Shown piece after piece: positions 9,181 to 17,065 of a stretch of DNA of 64,000 nucleotides. The notes beneath the pieces are model-generated. The model was not told where the DNA came from, searched no databases, and worked only from the letters and a program-made list of their open reading frames with translations. Source of the DNA: Treponema bryantii (GTDB lineage: Bacteria; Spirochaetota; Spirochaetia; Treponematales; Treponemataceae); contig NZ_AP025286.1 in the NCBI RefSeq assembly GCF_036492245.1, positions 3,162,001-3,226,000 on the forward strand. The letters run 5' to 3'. The first letter of the stretch is position 1; each line of letters begins with the position of its first letter. The translations under genes were made by a program, and so were the position numbers.

Positions 9181-10121
9181 ATATTACTTTCCCTCTTTAG
9201 AATTTTTAGAGTTTGTAATTCAATGATTCTTAACTCTTCAAGAATAGATATGAAAATATCGCTTTCGATTTCTTTCCCAAGCATAAGTTGCATTAAACGA
9301 ATATTTAATTCTTTCCATTTCCTATCTGCTTCATAAAGATAATCAACGGCTTCTAGTATCGATAAATTATTTTCATAATTTCTAAGTAGTAGGATTGCTA
9401 AAGAATAACGACAATTACCTATATTTTTGATTTTCAAAGTAAGTTTATTTAATTCTGGATTCAGATTTTCGGAAAGCATTTCTTTAATTCGACAAAGATC
9501 TGCAAATTCTTTTTGCAATCTTGCATAGTTGTCGTTTATCATTTCTTCACTATTATTGAACCCTTTACTTATAAAAGGAATAAAAGACTCATTCTTTTCT
9601 GTAAAGTCTTTTATTCCTTTTAATGTACAAATACTTTTTATTCCTTGTACTAAATTTTGATGAGAAAGATAAAACTCTTTTACTTCACTCTCAAAAGGAT
9701 CAAAACATAAATATTCATTTCGCTCATCAGAAAATCCACTAATTATAAATGAATGAAGTAAATGCTCCTTTTGATATGCTTTATTCCAGGAACAATAAAA
9801 TCTATCAATATTTACAATGCAATCGTTTTTTTTGTTTAACTCTTCCTTTAAGCTTTTTAAATCAGAATCAATTAATACCTTTTCTAAATATAAACCGCAA
9901 AACTCTTTGAAGAATTTATCAAAATCTTCAGATTCAATAATTTGTAAATTATCATATAAGTATTTACAATCATTCTTCAGATTAAAACCCCAATACAAAC
10001 ATGTAATTACAAATATATCTCTATTAAACGTTTTTTTACTTAAGAAATATAAAGCTGATTGAAAACAATCTAATCCTTCTTTATATTTTTCTAATATTTT
10101 TTTAACTTTATTTTGTTCCAT
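9177..10121 (-). CDS. BtrH/C39-like cysteine acyltransferase candidate 1
   Basis: 314 residues with a recognisable papain-like triad in order: Cys in DCFQSALYFL (about residue 19), His in LHSFIISGFSDE (about residue 125) and Asp in YLCFDPFE (about 142). The remaining half is helical. This is the best-preserved of the three paralogues and directly follows the synthetase gene (17 bases). With no thioesterase on the synthetase, it is the leading candidate for removing the peptide from the last carrier domain, by transfer or condensation. The fold assignment is by motif spacing, not by search. Confidence 0.65.
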   Translation of the reverse strand: MEQNKVKKILEKYKEGLDCFQSALYFLSKKTFNRDIFVITCLYWGFNLKNDCKYLYDNLQIIESEDFDKFFKEFCGLYLEKVLIDSDLKSLKEELNKKNDCIVNIDRFYCSWNKAYQKEHLLHSFIISGFSDERNEYLCFDPFESEVKEFYLSHQNLVQGIKSICTLKGIKDFTEKNESFIPFISKGFNNSEEMINDNYARLQKEFADLCRIKEMLSENLNPELNKLTLKIKNIGNCRYSLAILLLRNYENNLSILEAVDYLYEADRKWKELNIRLMQLMLGKEIESDIFISILEELRIIELQTLKILKRESNI

Positions 10122-10138
10122 TTCTATATACCGAACTT

Positions 10139-13100
10139 TTATATTTTTTCTTCTATTAATTTAGCCACTTCCTGTACAGAAGCTATTCCGCCATATAAAT
10201 CAGAAATTTCCAAATCATAATCTAATTCATCTGATATTTCTGCACAAAGCATAACAGCAGATAAAGAATGACCTCCAATAGTAAAAAAGTTATCTGAATT
10301 AGAAAAATCATCTTTTTTCAAAACAATTTCAAAGATACCTCTAATTGTTTTTTCCATTTCTGTCATTTCTGGAATATCACATTTGGTTGTAGTCTTTTGT
10401 TGACTACTACTCATATCATAAATGGCTTTCAATTCATTAAATTTTATTTTCCCGTTTCCTGTTTTCGGAATACTATCAACGCGAATAAAACTTACTGGTA
10501 ACATATAATTTGGATATTTCTTCTCGAGTATCTCTCGTAAATCCTTTGATTTATCTTCATCATGTGATGTATACAATACTGAATACTCATATGTATTGTC
10601 ATTTTCATAATACACACATGCAACAGCATCAATATTTTTACACTGCTTTAATTCGGATTCTATTTCAGCCATATTTATACGATATCCACGGCATTTAATA
10701 GTTCGATCTTTTCTACCAATAAAAGTAAATTTTCCATCACCATTAATGAAAGCTACATCTCCAGGAAAATAGCATTTTTCATTATTAAGTTTTGTAGTAA
10801 ATCTATTCCCTATATAACCATTGGATACACATTTACCAAATACTGCTACATTTCCTTCAACTCCAAATGGCTGCTCCTGAAGATTTTCATTCAATACTTT
10901 TATGCAGCATCCTTTAATTACTTTCTCTTCAGCAACAAGTCCTTCTTTATTTATTTGTTGAATTAAAATTGTAGAAGAAGTTTCTGTTGTTCCATATGTA
11001 TTATATAATGTTGCAGTAGGGAAATATTCGTAAAAAGTCTTAACCAAATCTTTGTCCAATTTATCACTACCAGAAAAAACCATTCTCAATGAATTAAGTG
11101 ATACATTTTCTCTATCAAGAGCATGTATAATTACTCTTAAAAGAGAAGGAGAAAGAGTTATATATGAAACATTATTTTGTTTCAAAGTATTGATTAATAC
11201 ACTTTCATTTAATACTTCTAATTTATCTAACATTACTGTAGTAACTTTAGTATATAAACCTACAAAGAATTCAAATAAATGAGTTACTAAGGTAAAAGGT
11301 CTTAGACTTCCAATAATATCATCATGCTTTAATGGATAATCTTCTATCTGAGCAAAAATTCTGTTATATACGCTATCTCTTCGTATTTCTACATACTTTT
11401 CTTTTCCGCTAGAACCAGATGTCAGAATAATGCAAGCTATATTTTCATTACTTTCCTTTGCTTTATTTGTTTTGTATACAAAATAATTATTATACTTTCC
11501 AATCCGTTCATATTGTTCATCAATAAGACTTTCTGTTGAAAAAATATAATTAATGCTTATATCATCAACAATTTCATTAATTGAATCTTTAGGCCTTGTT
11601 ATATCACAAGGCAAGTATGCAACCTTATTTTGATAAAACGAATAAAGAAGTATTAAATAGTCGATATCTTTTTTTCCATAAATTATGACTCTGTCTTTAC
11701 TATTTATTCCATATTTCACAAATTCTTTAGAGACATTTTTTATAGATGCATATAATTCTCCAAACGAAATAGAACTATCTAGTGTTTTATATGCTATTTT
11801 CTCTTTATTGGATTCCAAGTCATGCTCAATCCATTTTAACAGATCATTTTCGCACTGAATTTTAAAAGATTCTTCACGTCTATCCAAATCTTTGATATAA
11901 AAATAATACTTTTCATCAATAACATTTGTATCTTTTATTAAATCTTTTCCAGCATCCAAAATCTTCTTAACAATTAATTCATAACTTTTTAAATAATTAG
12001 TTATAGTTTCATCCTTGAACAAATCTGTCAAATAAGATAATTTCACAAATACCTTTCCATCTTGTTCATTACCATACATTGCCAAATCATATTTTTTATA
12101 ACCAATATCTATTTCTTCAAAATTTACCGTAATGCTTGAATCAACAGGGAAATCAATTTTTGGGAAATTAATCATATCAAACATTACCTGGAATACAGGG
12201 GTATAACTCGTATTTCGTTTTATTCCCAAATCCTCTACAATCCATGGGAAAGGATATCTAGAATTATCAATTGCTGAATTTACTATAGATTTTGTTTTAT
12301 GAATCAAATCATCAAGAGTATCAGTTCCGTTAATATTAAATCTTAACGGAAGCATATTTAGGAAATCTCCATATAAATTCTCAGTTTGTTCAGAATTTCT
12401 ACAACCATATGGAGTTCCAATCATAACTTCATCTTGATTACTATATTTTGACAATAAAACGTAATATGCTGATAGCAAGAAAACAAACAAAGTAATGTTA
12501 TTATTCTTACAGAAATCTTTTATTCTTTTTGATAAGTCTACATCAAAGGTAATTCCTTGAGATCTTCCTTTATAAGTTGGAATTTGAGGCCTTGGGAAAT
12601 CATAAGAAACATCTAATACCGGCAATTCTCCTGACAAATTCTCTTTCCAGAATTTTCCTTCTTTTTCAAGTTTAACTCTTGTTATATTTTTTCTTTGCCA
12701 CTCTGCATAATCATGAAATTGTAATACTTTCTTCTTTTCAATAGATATTAAATCTATCTGTCTATATACTTCTATAAACTCCTTTATAAACTGTCGCATT
12801 GCCCAAGCATCCATTATAATTTCATGCATTGTTATAACTACAGTTATCTGATTCTCAGAAAGTTTGAATATTTTTATTCTAATAACACTATCATTTTCAA
12901 TATCAAATGCTTGCTGTGCATCTTTATAAGCAACATCTTTCATTTCAGATTCAGCAGATTCAAAATCAAGCTTGGATAAATCAATATATTCATAATTTGA
13001 AAAACTATATGGTTCAATAAATTGTTTTACTTCATAATCGACTTCAACAAAGCGAGTTCTCAAAACATCATTATTACATATTAAATAATTAATTGTTTTA

Positions 13101-15175
13101 TTAATTTTTTCATAGTTTGCATTTCCAAATATATTCAGCAATCCTTGAAATGTATAAAATGGAACATTCTTTGATAATTTCCATAAGAACCATTGTCCAC
13201 ATTGTCCATAACTTGCAGCAAAATAATTCTCTTTATTAGAGGCTGTAATAATATTCTGATTATCTGTAGCAACACTTTTATAAACATAACTACATAATTC
13301 AATTAAATCTTTAGATGAATAGAAATCACTGAACGAAATTACAACATTCAATTCTTTTCTGATTCTAGATATTGTTTGAATTGCAGTAATTGAATTTCCT
13401 CCCAACTCAAAGAAACTGTCATTTCTGCTTATTGGAGAAACATTCAAAATATTTGACCATATTTCAGCTATTTTCTTCTCTACCTCATTACAAGGAGCTT
13501 CATAAGTTTTACATTCAACTTCACGAACAAGTTTTGGTTCTGGAAGCTTTTTTTGATCTACTTTTCCATTTGCAGAAACTGGAATTTGGGCTATACTAAC
13601 AAACTGTTCAGGAACCATATAATATGGTAATTTCGTTTTTAACCATTCTTTTAGTTTTATAAAATCAATATCATCAGATACAATATATGCTACCAGTTTT
13701 TCCTGCTGCTTTGTTTTACGATCATTCTGATCATTATGTAAATAATAAACAAAATCTGATTTAAATGTATGTTTTACGACACAACAATTATTAACTTTGT
13801 CATATCCTCTGATTACTTCTTCTATTTCTTCCAACTCAATTCTATAGCCATTTAACTTTATTTGTCTGTCTACTCGTTCCCAAAAAATATAATTTCCATT
13901 CTCATAAGAAACTAAATCACCTGTTTTGTAAACTTTTGTTGTTATGCCATGAATTTTTACTTCTTTGAAAGCATCTGCGGTCTTTTCAGGATTATTTATA
14001 TAACCATTTCCTAAACATATACCACTTACATATAACTCCCCTCTCTCTCCTTCTTCTGCAAAAATAACCTCATTATTTGAATCAATCTCCCTAACAACAT
14101 ATAAATTTGCATTTTTAATTCCTTTTCCTATAGGAACTTTCTTTTCATTATTTGAAATAGTTTTAGGAACTAAATAATGAGTAATATCATCTGAACATTC
14201 AGTCGGTCCATATGCATTTACAAGAATACCGTCATAATTCATTGAATACCAATTACAACATAAGGAAACAGGCAATGATTCTCCAGTTAGTAATATAAAA
14301 CGTAATAATGATAAATTTTCATGCAGAATTGGATTATCTTTTATTTCTTGTAATAATTCTGTAAATAATGTAGGTACAAATTCAACGATATTTATTTTAT
14401 TATTCTTTATATAATTTAATAAAAAACTTATATCTTTTGCATTATCACTTTTTATAATATGAACTTCTCCACCAACAAGCAAAACAGACAAAAATTGCCA
14501 TACAGAAATATCAAAAGATTGCGGTGCAGTTTCTAATAAAATAGTGTCTTTCGAAATATTTAATATTTCAATTTTATTTCGAAGATGATTCATCATACCA
14601 ATATGATTAACAATTGCCCCTTTAGGCTTTCCTGTTGTTCCTGATGTAAAAATTATGTACGCTTCATTTTCACAATATTGATTCAAATTAAACTTTTGTG
14701 GTTTTTGAAAGTTCTCTATACATAACTTTTTCACACAGTCAATTTCTTTAAGTTTTTCACAATATTCTTTATTTGTTATAAATATCTTTACATCAGCATC
14801 TTCAATCATTTGCAATTTTCGATCATTCGGTGCATTAGGATCGATAGGTATATAAATTCCACCAACCTTAAAAATTGCAATAATTGTAGCTAAGTACATT
14901 ACAGATCGATCCATACAAACCGCAATTTTATTATTCTCCATTTCTTTGCTTACATAATAAGCAATTGAATCAGAAATTGAATTTAGTTCTGCATACGATA
15001 CATAACTAGACTCATCTCTCGCAGCAATTTTATCTGGATACATTTGTACAATTTTTGTGAAAACATCAATAAATTTATCTTGCTCTGTAAAACCACAACT
15101 TGCCAATTCTACATCTACTTTTTTAACCATTTTAAAATAATTCCCCTTATAAGATTCTTTATTACATATATACAT
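10139..15175 (-). CDS. Non-ribosomal peptide synthetase, A-T-C-A-T
   Basis: 1678 residues. Domains: A1 about 25-550 (core TSGTTGKPKG at 177-186), T1 around Ser595 (LGGNSIT), C about 640-1075, A2 about 1115-1590 (core TSGSSGKEK from 1252), T2 around Ser1637 (IGGHSLS). No thioesterase or reductase follows. The A1 pocket read by hand is D-I-W-E-L-T-A-D-D (Asp222 is the alpha-amine anchor); its extra acidic residues would suit a diamino acid such as diaminopropionate. In A2 the anchor position is Val1297, so its substrate may lack an ordinary alpha-amino group. The C-domain HHxxxDG reads H784-E785-x3-D789-A790, so the usual catalytic second His is Glu. A second start at 15130 has AAGGGG 12 bases upstream; the start at 15175 has no clear ribosome site. 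Confidence 0.93.
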   Translation of the reverse strand: MYICNKESYKGNYFKMVKKVDVELASCGFTEQDKFIDVFTKIVQMYPDKIAARDESSYVSYAELNSISDSIAYYVSKEMENNKIAVCMDRSVMYLATIIAIFKVGGIYIPIDPNAPNDRKLQMIEDADVKIFITNKEYCEKLKEIDCVKKLCIENFQKPQKFNLNQYCENEAYIIFTSGTTGKPKGAIVNHIGMMNHLRNKIEILNISKDTILLETAPQSFDISVWQFLSVLLVGGEVHIIKSDNAKDISFLLNYIKNNKINIVEFVPTLFTELLQEIKDNPILHENLSLLRFILLTGESLPVSLCCNWYSMNYDGILVNAYGPTECSDDITHYLVPKTISNNEKKVPIGKGIKNANLYVVREIDSNNEVIFAEEGERGELYVSGICLGNGYINNPEKTADAFKEVKIHGITTKVYKTGDLVSYENGNYIFWERVDRQIKLNGYRIELEEIEEVIRGYDKVNNCCVVKHTFKSDFVYYLHNDQNDRKTKQQEKLVAYIVSDDIDFIKLKEWLKTKLPYYMVPEQFVSIAQIPVSANGKVDQKKLPEPKLVREVECKTYEAPCNEVEKKIAEIWSNILNVSPISRNDSFFELGGNSITAIQTISRIRKELNVVISFSDFYSSKDLIELCSYVYKSVATDNQNIITASNKENYFAASYGQCGQWFLWKLSKNVPFYTFQGLLNIFGNANYEKINKTINYLICNNDVLRTRFVEVDYEVKQFIEPYSFSNYEYIDLSKLDFESAESEMKDVAYKDAQQAFDIENDSVIRIKIFKLSENQITVVITMHEIIMDAWAMRQFIKEFIEVYRQIDLISIEKKKVLQFHDYAEWQRKNITRVKLEKEGKFWKENLSGELPVLDVSYDFPRPQIPTYKGRSQGITFDVDLSKRIKDFCKNNNITLFVFLLSAYYVLLSKYSNQDEVMIGTPYGCRNSEQTENLYGDFLNMLPLRFNINGTDTLDDLIHKTKSIVNSAIDNSRYPFPWIVEDLGIKRNTSYTPVFQVMFDMINFPKIDFPVDSSITVNFEEIDIGYKKYDLAMYGNEQDGKVFVKLSYLTDLFKDETITNYLKSYELIVKKILDAGKDLIKDTNVIDEKYYFYIKDLDRREESFKIQCENDLLKWIEHDLESNKEKIAYKTLDSSISFGELYASIKNVSKEFVKYGINSKDRVIIYGKKDIDYLILLYSFYQNKVAYLPCDITRPKDSINEIVDDISINYIFSTESLIDEQYERIGKYNNYFVYKTNKAKESNENIACIILTSGSSGKEKYVEIRRDSVYNRIFAQIEDYPLKHDDIIGSLRPFTLVTHLFEFFVGLYTKVTTVMLDKLEVLNESVLINTLKQNNVSYITLSPSLLRVIIHALDRENVSLNSLRMVFSGSDKLDKDLVKTFYEYFPTATLYNTYGTTETSSTILIQQINKEGLVAEEKVIKGCCIKVLNENLQEQPFGVEGNVAVFGKCVSNGYIGNRFTTKLNNEKCYFPGDVAFINGDGKFTFIGRKDRTIKCRGYRINMAEIESELKQCKNIDAVACVYYENDNTYEYSVLYTSHDEDKSKDLREILEKKYPNYMLPVSFIRVDSIPKTGNGKIKFNELKAIYDMSSSQQKTTTKCDIPEMTEMEKTIRGIFEIVLKKDDFSNSDNFFTIGGHSLSAVMLCAEISDELDYDLEISDLYGGIASVQEVAKLIEEKI

Positions 15176-15262
15176 TTAGAAGAGCTTCTTATCATAAACC
15201 TCTTCAAAATTGATGGAATGCAAAAAAAGTTTATTGATTTATTTATTGGAATAAAACATCGT

Positions 15263-15290
15263 ATTACAAGTAGTTTTCAAAGTAAGACAA
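15263..15290 (-). promoter_or_regulatory. Possible promoter of the synthetase gene
   Basis: On the minus strand TTGTCT (15285-15290) and TGTAAT (15263-15268) are separated by 16 bases, giving a leader of about 80 bases. The match is moderate in very AT-rich DNA. Read-through from the XRE gene 144 bases upstream is an equally good explanation. Confidence 0.3.
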
Positions 15291-15319
15291 CATAATATGT
15301 ATTTTAAAACATCATTTTA

Positions 15320-15622
15320 TTAACTATATTCATTAAACAAACGCAGAATTTCGTTTTTTAGCCTTGAAATATTTTTATTAAGTATTTTAACTTCTTGAAG
15401 ATTATTATATGGATTCTCTAAGAAAAGTTGATAAGGAAACAAATTTGTTGCATTACATATTTTATCTATTACTTCAACAGAAGGAAAATATTTTCCATTT
15501 TCCAATGCATTGTAATAATTTGTTGAAACATCAATTAATTCAGCAAATTGAGATTGGGTTAATTCAAGTTGATTACGGTAGTATCTAAGATTATTAATCA
15601 ATACTTTTTGTGTATGATTCAA
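15320..15622 (-). CDS. XRE-family regulator of the peptide island
   Basis: 100 residues. An N-terminal helix-turn-helix lies at about 10-65 (LRYYRNQLELTQSQFAELI, then STNYYNALENGKYFPS), and a C-terminal helix is rich in Leu, Asn and Lys. The start is TTG at 15622, with AGGAG 7 bases upstream; the same frame holds no better ATG. It lies on the same strand 144 bases before the synthetase and is as AT-rich, so it belongs to the island and probably controls it. Its own promoter region carries three palindromes described separately. Confidence 0.85.
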   Translation of the reverse strand: MNHTQKVLINNLRYYRNQLELTQSQFAELIDVSTNYYNALENGKYFPSVEVIDKICNATNLFPYQLFLENPYNNLQEVKILNKNISRLKNEILRLFNEYS

Positions 15623-15687
15623 TTAACAACTCCTATTATTAATCTTACTTAAATAACTCCTCTCTTTATTGATAAAAAATCTTTTTA

Positions 15688-15716
15688 TTTATATTTATAT
15701 ATAGATTAAACATCAA
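15688..15716 (-). promoter_or_regulatory. Promoter of the XRE gene
   Basis: On the minus strand TTGATG (15711-15716), a 17-base spacer and TATAAA (15688-15693). The start site would be near 15681, giving a leader of about 58 bases. The three palindromes at 15735-15810 would then be centred near -60, -92 and -122. Confidence 0.5.
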
Positions 15717-15734
15717 TTAGTAAAACGTTTTCTT

Positions 15735-15810
15735 ATGACACATGTCATATCTTTTTTCAAAATTTTATGACAAATATCATAATATATATACTAATTATGA
15801 CTAAAGTCAC
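15735..15810. promoter_or_regulatory. Array of three RTGAC-N4-GTCAY palindromes
   Basis: ATGACACATGTCAT at 15735-15748, ATGACAAATATCAT at 15767-15780 and ATGACTAAAGTCAC at 15797-15810. Start-to-start distances are 32 and 30 bases, close to three helical turns, so all face the same side of the DNA. All three are preceded by TT and two of them are followed by AA. The TGA-N6-TCA spacing is that of CRP/FNR-family sites. Confidence 0.7.
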
Positions 15811-15842
15811 AACCTATTTTTTTATACATGTATATAGCAAAA

Positions 15843-15875
15843 AAAAGTCTGCCCATAACTAATGGACAGACTTTT
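15843..15875 (-). terminator. Intrinsic terminator downstream of pyrF
   Basis: AAAAGTCTG pairs with CAGACTTTT, extended by CCAT/ATGG after one mismatch, around the loop AACTA. On the minus strand it is followed by eight T. It lies about 120 bases past the pyrF stop and would end that transcript before the island. Confidence 0.75.
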
Positions 15876-15925
15876 GATTAGCGAATTAAAAGAAACAATA
15901 ATAACTTGCTGAATATAAAGAACTC

Positions 15926-16006
15926 GACCGCACTGGATTTCTGTCTATTTATTCCGGCTACGAATTAATTTATGAGCCGGAATTGATAGACACACCTACA
16001 AACTAG
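15926..16006 (+). pseudogene. 3' remnant of the luxR-like membrane regulator
   Basis: 26 codons and a stop that match the last codons of the gene at 512-1318 (shared DRTGF, IYSGYELIYEPELID), with about nine of ten bases identical over most of the length. The sequence upstream of it does not continue the gene, so it is a fragment. It overlaps the pyrF 3' end convergently by 11 bases. It is the right-hand counterpart of the intact gene on the left of the island. Confidence 0.85.
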
Positions 16007-16934
16007 CCTTAGCCCCAAGCAGATCATTTTTACTGAAGAGACTTGCTCGAGCGGCAGCCGCGGCGATGTCTTCCAGTTTTAGAGTTCCGCTGTCGCGTGC
16101 GCCAGCAAGCTCGGAGTCTTTTTTCCAGGCACAGAGGATTCCGCGGCTTGAATTAACAGCACCGCCGGCATTGTCCAGAAGTGTAGCTGCGATTCTTGCA
16201 GCACCGCCCTGTGCACCGTAACCAGGAATTAAAAAGAAAGTTTCTTTATATTTATCGCGAAGCCAGCGGGCATCTGCTTCCTGAGTAGCACCTACAACAG
16301 CTCCAAAAATTCCACAGGTCTGATTATTATAATCTGCACATGAATAACGCCATTCTTCGCCGATACGTGCAATTTCATCACCTACACGCTCAAGTAAAAG
16401 TCCACCCTCTTCAAGTTTCTGATGTTCAATATCTGTCATTCCAGGGTTACTTGTACAAAGCAGGACAAAAGCTCCCTTACCCCCCTGTTCTGGCAGACTA
16501 TATTTTGTAAATGGCTGAAGGGTATCAAATCCCATATAAGGATTTATTGTAATGATATCTGTTTCAAAATCACCGGTAAAATGAGCACGAGCATAAGCAT
16601 CTGAAGTTGCTCCTATATCGCCGCGCTTAATGTCAGAGATTGCGATAAGTCCGCTTTTACGAACATATTTCAAGGTTTCTGAATAAACCTTCATACCCTC
16701 AAGTCCCATTGCCTCATAATAAGCAATCTGAACCTTAAAACAGCAGGCAGATTTATCAGCAACTACGCGGTCAATAATAGCCTTGTTGTAGGCAAGAACT
16801 GCTGCAGGGGCACTCTCATACTGAGCACGAATATTTTCTGGAATATAAGAAGGATCTGTATCCAGACCAACGCAAAGCGGTCCATTTTTCAAAGAAAGCT
16901 CCTGGAGGAGCTGCATGTTATGTTTGTTACTCAT
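15996..16934 (-). CDS. pyrF: Orotidine 5'-phosphate decarboxylase, type 2
   Basis: 312 residues. It decarboxylates OMP to UMP in the last step of de novo pyrimidine synthesis. Motifs: CVGLDTDP near the N-terminus, KVQIAYYE with the catalytic Lys, and SDIKRGDIGATSDAYA, the type 2 active-site block; GAVVGAT and FFLIPGYGAQGG complete the barrel. The ATG at 16934 is chosen because TTGAAA-17-TATATT lies just upstream, ending 6 bases before it, and the family starts there. The longer in-frame form starting at 17006 would add 24 unlike residues. A fragment of a diverged pyrF copy lies at 1321-1397. The mRNA would be leaderless or nearly so. Confidence 0.92.
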   Translation of the reverse strand: MSNKHNMQLLQELSLKNGPLCVGLDTDPSYIPENIRAQYESAPAAVLAYNKAIIDRVVADKSACCFKVQIAYYEAMGLEGMKVYSETLKYVRKSGLIAISDIKRGDIGATSDAYARAHFTGDFETDIITINPYMGFDTLQPFTKYSLPEQGGKGAFVLLCTSNPGMTDIEHQKLEEGGLLLERVGDEIARIGEEWRYSCADYNNQTCGIFGAVVGATQEADARWLRDKYKETFFLIPGYGAQGGAARIAATLLDNAGGAVNSSRGILCAWKKDSELAGARDSGTLKLEDIAAAAARASLFSKNDLLGAKASL

Positions 16935-16940
16935 GTGGAA

Positions 16941-16969
16941 AATATACCCCGAAAACGCCCTAATTTCAA
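16941..16969 (-). promoter_or_regulatory. pyrF promoter, leaderless type
   Basis: On the minus strand TTGAAA (16964-16969), a 17-base spacer, TATATT (16941-16946), then 6 bases to the ATG. The start site would fall at or within a base or two of the start codon; no ribosome binding site is present. Confidence 0.65.
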
Positions 16970-16970
16970 T

Positions 16971-16984
16971 GTGACATTTGTCAT
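16971..16984. promoter_or_regulatory. Fourth RTGAC-N4-GTCAY palindrome, at pyrF
   Basis: GTGACATTTGTCAT, one base upstream of the pyrF -35 box. Its centre is about 42-44 bases before the inferred start site, the position used by class II CRP/FNR activators. It has the same core as the three sites in front of the XRE gene. Confidence 0.6.
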
Positions 16985-17065
16985 AATTTTTTATATTTTC
17001 ATTCAACCAAAAATGTATTTTTTTCGACTATTATTATATAATTATAGAAAAATAGGAGAAAAAAT

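Larger units (their letters stand above)
15623..15925. other. Gene-free right border of the peptide island
   Basis: Very AT-rich DNA without a credible reading frame. It holds the XRE promoter, the three palindromes and the terminator at 15843-15875. I see no insertion sequence, tRNA or recombinase remnant here. The change from island DNA to the higher-GC host sequence happens at about 15900, where the luxR remnant begins. Confidence 0.6.
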
